In this document: piece by piece, positions 10,985 to 23,051 of the stretch
Layout: each line of letters opens with the position of its first letter
Numbering within the stretch: position 1 is the stretch's first letter
DNA from: Albugo candida
Lineage: Eukaryota > Oomycota > Peronosporomycetes > Albuginales
DNA: 64,000 bases
Direction of reading: 5' to 3'
NCBI GenBank assembly: GCA_040437565.1
Contig: JBDOQK010000063.1
Span: forward strand, 1-64,000
Made by a program: the position numbers and the translations under genes
Notes under the pieces: model-generated
Told to the model about the DNA's origin: nothing
The model's input: only the letters and a program-made list of their open reading frames with translations
The model's database searches: none

Positions 10985-11489
10985 GACATGTCTTCCAGTC
11001 GTGAATAGTTTTTGGACCTTCACGCTGGACCATCAAGGACAGTGTTTCGAGAGAGTCGAAGGAGCTTATTAATGTGGCTTCCAATCCATAATCAAATTTC
11101 GCGGGTTTCTTGCTTTGTGGCACGCGGACCAAATTGACGTGTTCGGCAGCGACAAAACGTCGATGCGCTTGGAAGGCCCCAAGTACAGCAACAGTGNNNN
11201 NNNNNNNNNNNNNNNNNNNNNNNNNNNNNNNNNNNNNNNNNNNNNNNNNNNNNNNNNNNNNNNNNNNNNNNNNNNNNNNNNNNNNNNNNNNNNNNNGACA
11301 GTGTTTCGAGAGAGTCGAAGGAGCTTATTAATGTGGCTTCCAATCCATAATCAAATTTCGCGGGTTTCTTGCTTTGTGGCACGCGGACCAAATTGACGTG
11401 TTCGGCAGCGACAAAACGTCGATGCGCTTGGAAGGCCCCAAGTACAGCAACAGTGAATGTTCTGAATAGAAAAGCTTTCATCGAGTAAC
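10985..11489 (-). repeat. Inverted copy of the 5' end of the pepsin-like gene
   Basis: The reverse complement of 11549-12052, separated from it by 59 bases. It includes the signal-peptide region (MKAFLFRTFTVAVLGAFQ on the minus strand) and about 80 codons, then stops matching at the same ACATGT. Each arm is about 505 bases including a 100-N gap at a mirrored place. It may be a true local palindrome or a scaffolding error. Confidence 0.8.
11197..11296. other. Assembly gap (100 N) with repeated flanks
   Basis: The sequence before it (11037-11196) recurs at 11297-11456. Unmerged contig overlap. Confidence 0.95.
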
Positions 11490-11556
11490 TCCGTAATGCA
11501 AAGTATCAGATGATGTGTCAGTCTCATTTAACAAAATTCATTGCTTCCGTTACTCG

Positions 11557-12856
11557 ATGAAAGCTTTTCTATTCAAAACATTCACTGTTGCTGTACTTGG
11601 GGCCTTCCAAGCGCATCGACGTTTTGTCGCTGCCGAACACGTCAATTTGGTCCGCGTGCCACAAAGCAAGAAACCCGCGAAATTTGATTATGGATTGGAA
11701 GCCACATTAATAAGCTCCTTCGACTCTCTCGAAACACTGTCNNNNNNNNNNNNNNNNNNNNNNNNNNNNNNNNNNNNNNNNNNNNNNNNNNNNNNNNNNN
11801 NNNNNNNNNNNNNNNNNNNNNNNNNNNNNNNNNNNNNNNNNCACTGTTGCTGTACTTGGGGCCTTCCAAGCGCATCGACGTTTTGTCGCTGCCGAACACG
11901 TCAATTTGGTCCGCGTGCCACAAAGCAAGAAACCCGCGAAATTTGATTATGGATTGGAAGCCACATTAATAAGCTCCTTCGACTCTCTCGAAACACTGTC
12001 TTTGATGGTCCAGCGTGAAGGTCCAAAAACTATTCACGACTGGAAGACATGTTCCTCAGATGGAAATTCCAAGTGGGGAGCGAATGAATGTCGCTTACAT
12101 TCCATAGAGGAGGCACACTATGTTTCTGGATGGAGATTACAGCAGAATGCGTTGCAAGACTTGATCAGCAAGGGAGAGCTACACGTTTTCGACCGTAGAA
12201 TCTTTATCGATCCACGAGCTTATATAATAAATCATCCGGCGATTTACTCATTCAAATTTTTGGAGAAGGAAAAAGTGTATCAGCTCCACTTTGGAGATGA
12301 TAGAAAACTCTCCCCCGGTAGTGGGAGCACTGAACCTGATTACGTTTTCGAGGAAGAAGAACGGAAAATTGAATTATTTGGGAACATATATGAAGCAGGT
12401 CGATTGCAGTTCAATCCTGGCAAGGAAGCCATTATGATACCACATGAACTCTTGATTCATCTCGTCCAGACTATACCAATTGGTCTAAGCGTATCAAAAA
12501 ACGGTTTGTATGAAGGAGACTGGTCCAAGTTGGAGAAGCATCTCAAAGCCAGCAGCAGAGTTTACCCCGGTATCGTCATCTATTATGGGAACAATGAAAG
12601 GACGCGAGTAATTCACTACAGCAGTTTTATCCTCAAAAGCACCAAAAAATGTGTCGTTCTTCTAGAGAATTCAAATCCGTGTGTCCCGGGTGAGAACTCA
12701 AATCTAGGTGTCCTGAATGAGAACTCAAATCTGGTTGTCTTGAATCTTTCCATCTTACAAAGTTTCGCGGTTATTATTGACACAAAGGATCCAAAGATGA
12801 AAATGATTCTCGAGCTTTATCCATCAAGGCATGAGAAAATGGCTCGTTGGAAATAA
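11557..12856 (+). CDS. Secreted pepsin-fold (A1) protein, probable pseudoprotease
   Basis: The ATG at 11557 starts a typical signal peptide (MKAFLFKTFTVAVLGAFQA). The frame runs through a gap at 11742-11841 that is only a contig overlap (11582-11741 recurs as 11842-12001), so the real protein is about 345 residues. I align it to the pepsin fold. The first-lobe region SLMVQREGP sits where the catalytic DTG strand should be; LQFNPGKEAIMIP sits at the second DSG/DTG strand with Asn for Asp; and VVLNLSILQSFAVIIDTKD matches the C-terminal ILGxxFL..FxVxFD segment. Both catalytic Asp residues therefore seem lost. Paralogues lie at 28974-30001 and 44881-45933. It is possibly an apoplastic effector or inhibitor decoy; function is inferred only. 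Confidence 0.75.
11742..11841. other. Assembly gap (100 N) with repeated flanks
   Basis: 11582-11741 recurs as 11842-12001. Unmerged contig overlap within the pepsin-like gene. Confidence 0.95.
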
Positions 12857-12889
12857 TCAGAAGACGAAAGGAGTTTATGCGGTGAGAGG

Positions 12890-13740
12890 TGCAGTATTTC
12901 AGTAGCGTGAATCTCAATATAAATTGCAAGACTAATTCGCCCATGATAACGCTTACCACTCCATCGGAATGGTCATTCTGTACAATGCTATGCATCCATG
13001 CAGTATACCGAAACATTTGTTCAAATCGGCGAGTGCTACCTGGTTCACAGACTGTCATCGATACGCTAAACTTTACTATGCAGGAGTGGATAGGCAATGA
13101 GAGACACTACATGATCCACGAGGTGCTGCATGCACATGAGATAGTGGCACCCACAATCTTCCACTTCTATCCGCATAAACAGTGGACGTGAGCGTGAGCA
13201 CAGATCCAAAAGAGCTAATGGAAGCCAAGACACGAAGAGTTCTTTGTTCTTCCAGAGGTTGACGATGACCATGTAGGGGACATATTGATGTTGAATATTC
13301 CTTTGCGCATACAAACTTCCTGCATTCAGTCCTGTGGAGTCGATCCCTACCAGTAAAGAGGACCTGATAATACTAGATTGTCTTGAATGATAGCGTGCTT
13401 GTAGTACATTACCTTTTAGACCACCATCTTGTCGATTGGGTTCCCACATCAGGTACAACTCTGGTGGCAAAGCCCGAGTTCATGCATTAATCTTACGGTC
13501 GTCTCACCAGAGCCTTTCGAATCGCACACAGAGCCATTACCGCGACATCTTCTTTATCACCAAACGGGAAACAGTAAAGAAGAATTGCAACCATCATTGC
13601 CATTTGTGTTATGCCCAATTGCACAGTCTTCGCGGTTCCATCATCGAGTAGAAGCCATACACAAGCGGAGCGCGCTGGACACGTTCGATTGAATTTCGGT
13701 CTGTTATAGCGCACAATCAGAACAATCGATCATTTTGTAA
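12890..13740 (-). pseudogene. Unrecognised gene remnant, left-arm copy
   Basis: Sequence conserved with 27960-28830 in inverted orientation. Shared pieces include LLLDDGTAKTVQL (about 13600-13640), ARYHSRQSSIIRSSLLVGID (about 13345-13405) and a hydrophobic stretch ELFVSWLPLALLDLC. Reading frames are interrupted in both copies, and the conserved parts fall in different frames, which means decay or unmodelled introns. I do not recognise a family. The minus-strand frame 13066-13470 (134 codons) is the longest open piece. Confidence 0.45.
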
Positions 13741-14049
13741 TCCAAATTAGTGGACTCGCCGGTAGCATCCATCTCTGGCTATCGTATTCATTTGTCACGT
13801 TGTCCTTGTGTGTGTCCTCATCGTGCTCTATCAGCGCCATTGTGTTGTCGGTATTTATATCCTCTTTCTTTTTATAATAGCCGAAAAAAGGTACGACTCA
13901 TTTATTCTACCCGTTTCAATGAATATCGAACGCATTTTAGCATTCAATAATTTATTGGTAGATAATCCAGACTCAGAAGTACAAAACGACTGGCGGACAA
14001 GCATACTCAGACTCTGCCTCAGATTAACAAATACGCATCAGCCGACAAA

Positions 14050-15135
14050 ATGACAGCCACGGAAGACTACCGCGTTGCAGACATATCGCTGGCAGATTAT
14101 GGCCGTAAAGAAATCGAAATCGCTCAGATCGAAATGCCGGGTTTGATGAAATGTCGTCAAGAGTTTGGTGAGCAGCAGCCATTAAGTAATGCTCGTATTG
14201 CCGGATCCTTGCACATGACCATCCAAACGGCTGTGCTAATCGAAACGCTGAAAGCACTCGGAGGGAATCTTCGGTGGTGCTCGTGCAACATCTTCTCCAC
14301 ACAGGACCACGCAGCTGCAGCAATCGCACGCGATGCTTCTGCTGCAGTTTTCGCGTGGAAAGGAGAGTCGCTGGAAGAGTACTGGGAATGCACTTTGAAT
14401 GCCATTACGTGGCCGACAGACGATGGGAAAGGAGATGGACCGGATCTTATTGTCGACGATGGAGGCGACATGACACTTCTCATACATGAAGGATATTTGG
14501 CTGAGCGAGCTTTTGCTGAAAATGGAACTCTTCCGGATCCTGCATCAACGGATAATGCGGAAATGAAGTGTGTTTTCAATATCATTCGTCAAACACTGAA
14601 AAAGGATCCAAAAAAATGGCATAAAGTGGCTGCACGTTGTAAAGGAGTGTCTGAAGAAACTACGACGGGTGTTCATCGATTGTATCAGATGGAAAAAAGT
14701 GGTACCTTACTGTTCCCTGCAATCAATGTGAATGACTCGGTGACCAAATCGAAATTCGATAATCTCTATGGATGTCGTCATTCTTTACCGGATGGGATCA
14801 TGCGGGCAACAGATGTGATGCTTGCTGGGAAACGCATCGTCATTTGTGGATTTGGTGATGTTGGCAAAGGATCTACACAAGCGATGAAAGCAGCTGGAGC
14901 GATTGTATCTGTGACAGAAGTCGATCCCATTTGTGCGTGAGAAGCTTGTATGGAAGGATTCCAGGTCGTAAGGCTGTCAACGATTGTGTTGACCGCGGAT
15001 ATTTTCATCACTACAACTGGTAACAAAGATATTATTATGGCAGCAGATATGGTCAAAATGAAAAAAATAATGCCATTGTCGGTAACATTGGGCATTCTGA
15101 TAATGAGATAGATATGGCTGGCGGCTTAAATACAA
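14050..15135 (+). pseudogene. S-adenosylhomocysteine hydrolase, left-arm copy, broken
   Basis: SAHH (AdoHcy to adenosine plus homocysteine) is unmistakable: ATG 14050, [20 protein letters not shown], then [36 protein letters not shown], the extra 40-residue segment found in eukaryotic/bacterial long forms (about residues 165-205), [19 protein letters not shown] and the NAD-binding [11 protein letters not shown]. The frame ends at an in-frame TGA at 14938-14940, after 296 of about 485 residues, where CTG CAA would be expected. SAHH-like sequence ([18 protein letters not shown]) continues to about 15135 with a further shift, then homology stops. The enzyme is truncated within the NAD domain and cannot be complete. 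The right-arm copy (26284-27057) is also broken. Confidence 0.9.
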
Positions 15136-15309
15136 CCCGTCGGTACAGACGTTAGTACTTGACATGATGGGAGGCTCTCTTTGATTGACCTCCATCGATT
15201 CTTGGACGTGTTTTCTTAAAGGAGCGTATAACGCTGTATATACGCAATCGTATCGTCCGCAGATACCAAAGGAGTTTAGCTACATAGCATCTCGAGTAAG
15301 TAGGCTACT

Positions 15310-15409
15310 NNNNNNNNNNNNNNNNNNNNNNNNNNNNNNNNNNNNNNNNNNNNNNNNNNNNNNNNNNNNNNNNNNNNNNNNNNNNNNNNNNNNNNNNNNN
15401 NNNNNNNNN
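15310..15409. other. Assembly gap (100 N)
   Basis: No repeated flanks. It lies between the SAHH remnant and NDUFA1 in the left arm. In the right arm the same interval holds the inserted pepsin-like block and gap 26184-26283. Confidence 0.9.
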
Positions 15410-15463
15410 GCCAGGAGATGGTTCATTGCACACAAGAGCCTTTCACGCTATAGTATGTTTCGA

Positions 15464-15721
15464 TTAACCGTTAACTGTTTCCTCTTCTTGTGCTCGTAAT
15501 CTTCGGTCGCGTGCATCCATCATTCGATCCCAATCCGTCAATAGTTGTAATTTACTCTATACGCGAATTTGATGAGAAATTCCATTAGCAGCAGGGTGAG
15601 ATCACATGCATACCTGTCCGTTGTTCCTTGCTTGTGAGCGTGTGACCCAACCCAGTCCAACTCCCATTGTGGTGATTGCGCCGATCATGATAATAATTCC
15701 TGGAAGCGTTTGGTACGGCAT
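15464..15721 (-). CDS. NDUFA1: Complex I subunit NDUFA1 (MWFE)
   Basis: A small inner-membrane accessory subunit of NADH:ubiquinone oxidoreductase. Exon 1 (15614-15721) starts at the ATG 15721 with MPYQTLPGIIIMIGAITTMG, one transmembrane helix. A 57-bp intron (15557-15613, GTATGC..ATAG) joins it to exon 2 (15464-15556), which carries LLTDWDRMMDARDRRLRAQE and ends in TAA at 15464-15466. The total is 66 residues, the family norm, with the typical 'WDRxMxxRDRRL' tail. The frame is intact. The right-arm copy (24236-24492) has lost one base in exon 1, so this copy should be the working gene. Confidence 0.87.
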
Positions 15722-15959
15722 CCGAGTATTTATGTTTCTTACATTCACGCAACCGTCGTAGCCAGTGTAAGTCGCAAAGGCCTGTATCCGTACATTAGTG
15801 CAACCAACTGAATCAGCTCATGCAACATAAATTGCTGCTCGTTGATTCAAAATTCGAATTCTAAAATGTTTGAAGACTATTTGCCTCCTCTAACATCAAC
15901 TACCTCTTTTCTACACAGCATTCATCACAATACGAGGTACATTATTGTGCTATGTTAAG

Positions 15960-16465
15960 GCTGTAAGCATGATACATTGACGGGAAATGTCGTAGATGTG
16001 GCGCAACCAAGCGGCAAAGTCGCTTCAACTCACGAGTCAAATGCGCTGGTAAATGTTTTGGAGTATGCTGAAATGCTGAAAAAATTACGATCAGAATTGG
16101 GAAAGCAGAATACGGCGACTCTGTCCACGCAAATGAGTGGATTGATAATTGTGCAACGAAAGCAACGATTCACTTGTCGTTTACCTCATCCGATGGCAGC
16201 CAACTGGCAGCCAAAGTGACTGCGGTGTGCTTGCGAAGAACGGTTTCTATCAGAAAGACAAAACGTAAGCTTCAAAGAGAATGTGTGAGCCTCTCAAAAC
16301 GACTAAACGCTCAGTTTACGGAGACAATGTTCCAATCGGTGCCTTTTCGGAGGCATTCGATAGCGCCTGCTATCAACAAGCGACCTCAAAAGCGGAGTGC
16401 AAACTGTCGAATGCGGTCACATCGACGAGACTCCCTTCATGCAACATTTCCGAGAAGAGTTGAGT
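15960..16465 (+). pseudogene. Unrecognised gene remnant, left-arm copy
   Basis: Homologous to 23510-23990 on the minus strand. A helical, probably coiled stretch (STHESNALVNVLEYAEMLKK) is followed in another frame by ATIHLSFTSSDGSQLAAK and by VYGDNVPIGAF-like sequence in a third. The pieces are conserved between the arms although frames are broken in both, so an old real gene is likely. I do not recognise it. Confidence 0.4.
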
Positions 16466-16559
16466 TAATTACAAAACAATAGATCAGATTTGTAGGAATT
16501 GCAATAAAATATGCATTCGTCGCAATGTGTCAGATATTTCGAGGGAAGTGTGACATAGC

Positions 16560-17210
16560 GGCGGTGCAACCGTTAGATGGAAATAACCATAGTGGCATGC
16601 ATCCATGAATGTGCTGCCAAGCACGGCTTGGATCGCACATATTTCTGGCGAGAAATCTCGCTTTCATGGATGCATGTGTGAGCTTCTTCTCTTCAGAGTC
16701 TCTTGGTCCGAGTTTATGACCGGCTTGGCTCGACTAGCGACTCTAATGTAATGCTAATAGTAGTTTTCATGGATTGAATCGCACGATGATAACCAGCCTG
16801 TATTAGTGAATTTGTCGATTGATCGCGGCAAAAGAGATCACCCATCTAATGCTCCTTGTCTTTTTAGAACTTTCGGCTCTTCCAATTTCTTCGGCATCTC
16901 GAAGTTTTCATTGACGACTTTTTGTCTACTTTAAGGGTACAAAGTCTGTAAATAAGAATTTGAAAGGCGACACACTCCTATTAACTTTTTGCATGGCGCA
17001 TATGTTGTCAATCTTATGGAATATTTCGATAAGTATCGTTTTTCGAATACAATTTAGCTATCTCTTATAGCGCTCTTCAGTTGATTATAATTAAACACTG
17101 AGTGTTGTGAGGAACGCAAAATCAAGTTTGGACTCCTTTGTAGGTACTCTTTAGTGCATTGCAGGATTAGTTCTTATCTGGATGCAGTATGCAATACAGC
17201 ACCCGTTAAG
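16560..17210. other. Innermost part of the left arm
   Basis: Non-coding, AT-rich sequence without a supported gene, homologous (inverted) to 23052-23400 and 18360-18702. It would look like a terminal inverted repeat if the larger palindrome were missed. Confidence 0.6.
16596..16680. repeat. Hairpin-forming inverted repeat
   Basis: CATGCATCCATGAATGTG is followed about 45 bases later by its near reverse complement TTCATGGATGCATGTG, with a second small palindrome (GCGAGAAATCTCGC) in the loop. The same hairpin is kept in the right arm near 23283-23370. Role unknown. Confidence 0.65.
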
Positions 17211-18359
17211 CTCACTGGGAGATCGACAAAGCATTTATCATTTTTCCGATACTTTGTAGAGTATTGCCAGACACCAAAACGTGCCCTGTTTTTCTCCTCG
17301 TCTCACCAAAATGTACTATTGGGTGTGGAATGATGCTTTGTATTAATTCATCCATTAGAGATTTCAATAATGCTGTCTTACAACTTGAATCAAATACCGC
17401 AAAGTATTTATCAATAGCGAGCGTTCCGAAGGGTTGATCACCGGACACATGCTAAAGAATCCCTCGCTATGTACTAAATGATACTGTAGTTCACGTTCGG
17501 TCGGCACATCCTCATGATGAGCTGCACATTTCGATTTCTAGCTGCATAACTTCTTCGGTCTCTGTAAACTATAAGTGAGTTAACAGATCAGCTTCAAAGC
17601 TCGTTGAAGTACCCTCTTGCTGCATTGGGTGTGTCCAGTGTACGAACGAATAGTGTTCGCAACACGTGTTAGTATCCGTACTGTACCTCCAATGTTGAAA
17701 GTCTAAACGAGAGTTGCAAGTTAGCATAAACCTCCTTACAGCGCTTCCGAGATCTTGTAGATCTAGCTGTAGCGATTTACTCTAAACTGGGAACATGTAA
17801 AAGATGCATCAAAGGAATTTAACCTTCTCTGGATACACAGGATAATGTAGGGGATCTTTCTACGAAGCGTTCACTGAAAAGTTGTAGTGTACTATTGAAG
17901 GCCATATCTGTTATAGGCTGACAAGTAGATTGGAAGTCTCTAGTGACGTGCATCAATACGATGCAGGTTCACGTATCAAAAAGGCGAGAAGTTTTAGTCT
18001 TATAGCCTATATAGCAAATAGAATTCTAGGAACTATACATTACGGTGAAATAAAGGGAACGATAGAGCAAGTCCTGCTTGCAGAAATCATATTAAGTAAA
18101 CCAGAACGCTTGAGTGAACAACTTTTAGGATGGCGTTCGCCACTTTATAGCGTGCTCAGGCTAAACTAAAAGCATCTCCCTCATCGATCGGCCATGAACA
18201 ATAAGGTGACGGTCGTTCGAAAGAATGTATGAGTACATCCAGAACAAGCTTTGATTGAGGCTTTTATAGGTAAAGACTTGGTTAAAAGTGCTCACGAAGA
18301 CATATTCTTGATGTTTAATGCCATATAGAGCACGGTTCCTGCATTGTCGGTTGTGTTAT
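17211..18359. other. Unique centre of the palindrome
   Basis: About 1.15 kb with no inverted partner that I can see. Two short open frames occur (17212-17448 minus and 17930-18169 plus) with no family match and no supporting introns, so I do not call genes. Confidence 0.55.
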
Positions 18360-18702
18360 AAACTTTTGCGGCGCTGTATTGGCTACTGAGCATCAAAAGA
18401 ATTTGATCTTCTTCAATACACTAAAGTTTCCCTACAAAGGAGTCCAATTCTGAGTTCGCGTTCCTCACAAAACTCAGTGTTTAATCATCAACTGAAGAGC
18501 ACTACAAGGAAATAGCATGATTGTTTCAAATAAGATACTCATCGAAATATTCTGTAAGGTTGACAACATATGCGCAATGCAAAAAGTCAATAGCGGTGTG
18601 CAGCCTTTCACATTTCTTATTTATAGATTTCCTACCCTTTAAGTAGACAATAAGCCGCTAATGAAAACCTTGAGCTGCCGAAGAAATTGGAAGAGCCGAA
18701 AG

Positions 18703-18855
18703 TGTTGATGATGGTGTAGATCACATTGAAAACTATAGGCGATGCGGGAGATTCTATTATTATATTTACTGTGTTTAGGAATCTAAAAGATAATAAACGC
18801 ACTTTTCACTTTTCCGGAACGTCGCGCCTCTCCTTCCAACCCCTTTGATTCAACA
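18703..18855 (+). repeat. 5' LTR of the Copia element
   Basis: 153 bases, starting TGTTGATGATGGTGTAG and ending TTGATTCAACA; paired with 22903-23051. Confidence 0.92.
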
Positions 18856-21800
18856 GGTTATGAGCCCAAGCTCGATGGACCAGAACGACGTATTGCTTGA
18901 AGATAATTATTTCGTATGGGAGTTTAATGCTCGGATGAGGTTAGCAAGGAAAACTTCCACGGACACATCGATGCATTAAAGATTCCGAATGAGGGCGATC
19001 CAGCAATCGAAATGTGGAAAGTCAATGACGTCAAGTCCTTCGCCATCATTGCGACAATGATCAGCCCGAAACCCAGTCATTAATTCGCTCCACTACAAGT
19101 ACAGCTGAAGCGTGGGAAATCTTGAAAAACTTTTTCGTTCGGCGAAACACGCACAATCGCGGACAAATAAGACGACAAGTGCACGAGTTCAAAATGGAAA
19201 AGGGTGGAAATCATTGGAACACCTCATGAAATTTGAGGAGATTTGCACAAGAATGGCTGCGATTGGAGACAATTTGAACCAAGACGAACAAATCATCTTG
19301 CTATTAGGCAGTCTGTCCGATGAATACCACTCAATCGTAAAAATCATCGAAAAAAAACATACCAAATATGGATATATTACAAGCGAAAGAAATGATCCAA
19401 CGTGAATATGAATCGCTGCAACGAAAGGAGTCCGGGGAACTTGCTTTGAAAGCAACGAAGCAGCAGTCCATAAAAGAAAGACGAGGAAACCATAAACAGC
19501 GGGATGGAGCTGTAGAGAAGCTCAATGGAAAGTATTATGGATGTGGACGTACTGGATATAGAATAGCGGAATTTCGTCAAAATCGACAGCAGTGTGGACG
19601 GCAACCAAGCAGCGAGCACGCATTCATGGCGTCAAACAACAAATCTGACATGAATTGGTTACAAGATAGTGGTGCCAGCAATCACATGAGTCCATTTCAA
19701 GAAGAATTCACGGATCTCGAGCAACTCAAATCATCAATTCAAATCACTGTTGCAAATGGCCTTCAACTAACAGCCACAAAGATTTGGAACCGTTCACGTT
19801 ACACTCGAAATTGGAGCTCAAGTAAACATTTATGATGTTCTATTGGTACCAGGCATGGATAGACGACTACTGTCAGTATCAGCTTTGTTGTCAAGAGGAC
19901 TCGTAGATAAATTTGAAGGAAAATGGTGTAGCATCATGAAAAACGGTCAACTGGTGACAAATCTCAAGAAAAAATAAAAGCTGTACGCATTGCGATGTTC
20001 ATCCAGCGTGAAGAATGCCAGTCAAGCAAATTCGAAACAAGATTTGAAATTATGGCATGCACGCCTTGGACATATATCGATGTCGAATCTGAAAAACGTC
20101 AGTAAATGTGTCGACGGAATGAACGTGGATTTGAATCAAGAAGATGATCATGAAATGTGTGTAGCATGTATAAATGGGAAAATGAATGTGGAATCATTCC
20201 CAAAATCAAAGAATAGTGAGATCAAGACCTCCGGAGTCCTAGAAGTTATACACAGTGACGTAATGGGTCCCATGCAAATCAAATCACACGGGGGTGCAAA
20301 ATATGTTGTCACGTTTATCGACGATTACTCCAGATATACTTTCGCCTATTTCCTAGCATCGAAGATTGAAGTGTTCGAGAAGTTTGTGGAATATAAAGCT
20401 TTGATGAAGAATCAAATAAACAAAAGGATCAAGTGTATTCGAACCGACAACGGGGGAGAGTACATCAACAAGAAGCTCACATACCTTTGTCGCCGCCCGG
20501 GATGACACATCAAACAACTGTCTCTTACTCGCCTCAGCTAAACGGTTTGGCTGACCGAATGAACCGTACATTGATGGAGCAAGCTCGATGTATGATAGCC
20601 TGGAAGAGTGTCGACAAGCAGTGGTGGGCGGAAGCAATTAATACAGCGGTGTATATCAACAATCGCGTTCCATGCTCAGTTTGGAAATCCAAGACACCTA
20701 TTGAAATTTCTTGGGAACGCGACCGAATTTGGTCAACTTGTGTGTTTTTGGATCCAAAGGTTTTGCACACATCGGCAGGGCAAAGAGACAAAACCTGGAT
20801 GATAAAGGATTCTCTTGTATGTTTGTCGGATACTCGGCGATGACAAAGGGTTATCGAGTGATTGATTCCAGAACAAACAAATTGGTGATAGTGCGAACAG
20901 CTGTATTCGAATAATCGAACAAGATCAAGCACGTTCAAGTGGTGGATGGTCACTTGGGGTAGAGTATGGTGCGAACATTGACCGCGAACATGATGAGGAT
21001 GTACAAGTTGATAATATTGTACCAAGACGTGATGTTGATGTTGAAATGGAGGAAACGCATCAGCAATCATCATCGCAGCTTGACGTCAACGCATGATATG
21101 GATATGGATATTGAAGAAAGTGCTTTAACGGACAATTTCTCCAATACGGCTATGGTGCCGAGGGAGAGAAGATATGATGATGAAGTTTTAATTGTGGTAC
21201 GCATTCTAGACGACACAATCTGAGAGGGAATCCACAATTAGCACTCATGGACGGTGGTTACTCAGACGCAATCGACCTTATAAGAGCGATTCAGTTGAAG
21301 GTGATGGACGACCGAAGAAACGATACAGACTCGAAGATGAAGAAGCTAATGCAGCGCTGGAAGTACCAGGTTGCTATCAAGGTGTAAGAAAATCACCAGA
21401 AGCGGAGCAGTGCTTTGAGGATATCAGAGCGGAATTGGCAGCTTTGGAGGATAAGTCAACTTGGACCGTAGTAAAACGTTCACCAAGTCAGAAAGTGATC
21501 GGCACCAAGTGGGTATTTTCAATCAACAAGAATGGAGAAATCCAACGTTATAAGGAAAGACTTGTCACACTTGGCTATCGACAAACCCCAAGCATCGACT
21601 ACTTTGAGACGCACTCTCCTGTTGCAAGTTTGAATTTAATTCGTGTATTTTTGGCATTATGCTGTCACCGAGGTTATCATGTGCAGCAATATGATGTGGA
21701 TACGAATGGAACTCTGGCAGAAGATGTATTCATCTGGCCACCGGAAGGAGTATCAATTCAACCAAACCATGTTTGCAAGCTGAGCAGAAGTTTATATGGT

Positions 21801-22902
21801 CTAAAGCAAGCAGCTGTCACATGTACAAGTTGATCTCAAATATATTTGAGATAAAACTAGGATTCAATCGATGCAAGACGGATTCTTGCACTTTTTGTTC
21901 GACAAGGGGGACATGATTACACATACATTGCGTTTTATGTTGACGATAATATGCTGATTGGAGCAAGAAGTTTGGAAATGATTAACAAGATCATGCTTCA
22001 ATTGAGGAAAGAGTTTTCACCCAAAACACTTGGTCAAGTGAGACATATTCTTGGTACGGAAGCTGAGTATCGTCAAGTAAGCGAGTGATGAAGATCTTCC
22101 AGGCAGCATGCATTTCGAGAATGATCGACAAGTCCAATCAAGTTGACTCGAAACCAGTATACAACCCAACAGTTGTGGGTTAGTCATTGACGAAAAGTGA
22201 GACCGCAGATCGACAGATGAAGAAGCGGCTTTTTCGATCGCTGGTTGATCATTACTTTACATTGCGAATTGAACAAGACCTGATATTACATTTGCTGTAT
22301 GTCAGCTAAGTCGGCACCTTGAAAATCCAACTGAGGAACTCAAAAAGGCAGCAATTCGAGTGCTGCGATATCTCAAGTAGACCAAAATATGTGGAGTTTG
22401 GTTTCGATCTAGCCAAGATCTACAGGTTTGTGCGTATAGTGACGCAAATTGGGCAGCATCCAAGGAAAATCGCCGATCTATGTCATGTATCATGGTTATG
22501 ATGAATGGATCACCTTTATTTTCAAGTCAAGATTACAGAGAGTTGTCGCTTTAAGTACCGCCGAAGCAGAATCCGTCGTACTATCTATTTTTATCCAAGA
22601 AGTCATATTGATCAAGAGTTTTCTGGAAGAGTTGGGAATTCAAAAAGAGTCGGTGATTACTGTATATGAGGACAATCAGAGTGCAATTGCTATTGCAAAG
22701 AATGATGGGTATCAAAGCCGAGCAAAGCACATCGACATTCGTCATCATTTTGTCCGTGAACAAGTTGAATTTGGAAAGATCAAATTGAAGTATGGTAATT
22801 CAAAGTGTCAAGTGGCCGATTATTTGACCAAGCCACTAGCGACTAACCAATTCCAAGAGTTATTGAAGAAGTCAAATGTTGGAGATTGCAAGTCGAGGGA
22901 GT

Positions 22903-23051
22903 GTTGATGATGGTGTAGACCACATTAACTAAAGGCTATGCGGGAGATTCTATTATTACATTTACTGTAGTTAGGAATCTAAAACTTAATAAACGCACTT
23001 TCCACTTTTCCGGAACGTCGCGCCTCTCCTTCCAACCTCTTTGATTCAACA
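22903..23051 (+). repeat. 3' LTR of the Copia element
   Basis: 149 bases, same ends as the 5' LTR, preceded by a purine-rich tract (AAGTCGAGGGAG). Confidence 0.92.

Larger units (their letters stand above)
7451..17210. repeat. Left arm of a giant imperfect palindrome
   Basis: This stretch and about 18360-42315 carry the same series of genes and spacers in reverse order and opposite orientation: ING PHD, RPB7, PX protein, helical ORF, pepsin-like gene, unknown gene, SAHH, NDUFA1, unknown gene. Homology is seen in non-coding sequence too, for example the pepsin-like gene promoter (about 11510-11556 against 30002-30050) and the innermost part (about 16800-17210 against 18360-18702 plus 23052-23170). 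Arm length is about 10 kb. The left arm carries the more intact gene copies. Confidence 0.85.
18703..23051 (+). mobile_element. Copia-family LTR retrotransposon, broken
   Basis: A 4.35 kb Ty1/Copia element bounded by short LTRs that begin TG and end CA. A perfect 5-bp target duplication GAAAG flanks it (18698-18702 and 23052-23056). Parts in Copia order: gag-like region about 18880-19600, protease about 19650-19800, integrase about 20000-20880, reverse transcriptase about 21430-22250, RNase H about 22500-22860. It is a fossil with on the order of ten breaks. The LTRs are only about nine-tenths identical by eye, so insertion is not recent. It sits inside the right palindrome arm, so it arrived after the inverted duplication formed. 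Confidence 0.93.

Noticed and set aside
16863-18702. Terminal inverted repeats of a 1.8 kb DNA transposon
   Set aside because: The repeats at 16860-17160 and 18420-18702 continue outward past these borders (into 16800 and, beyond the Copia element, 23057 onward). They are the inner part of the large palindrome, not transposon ends.
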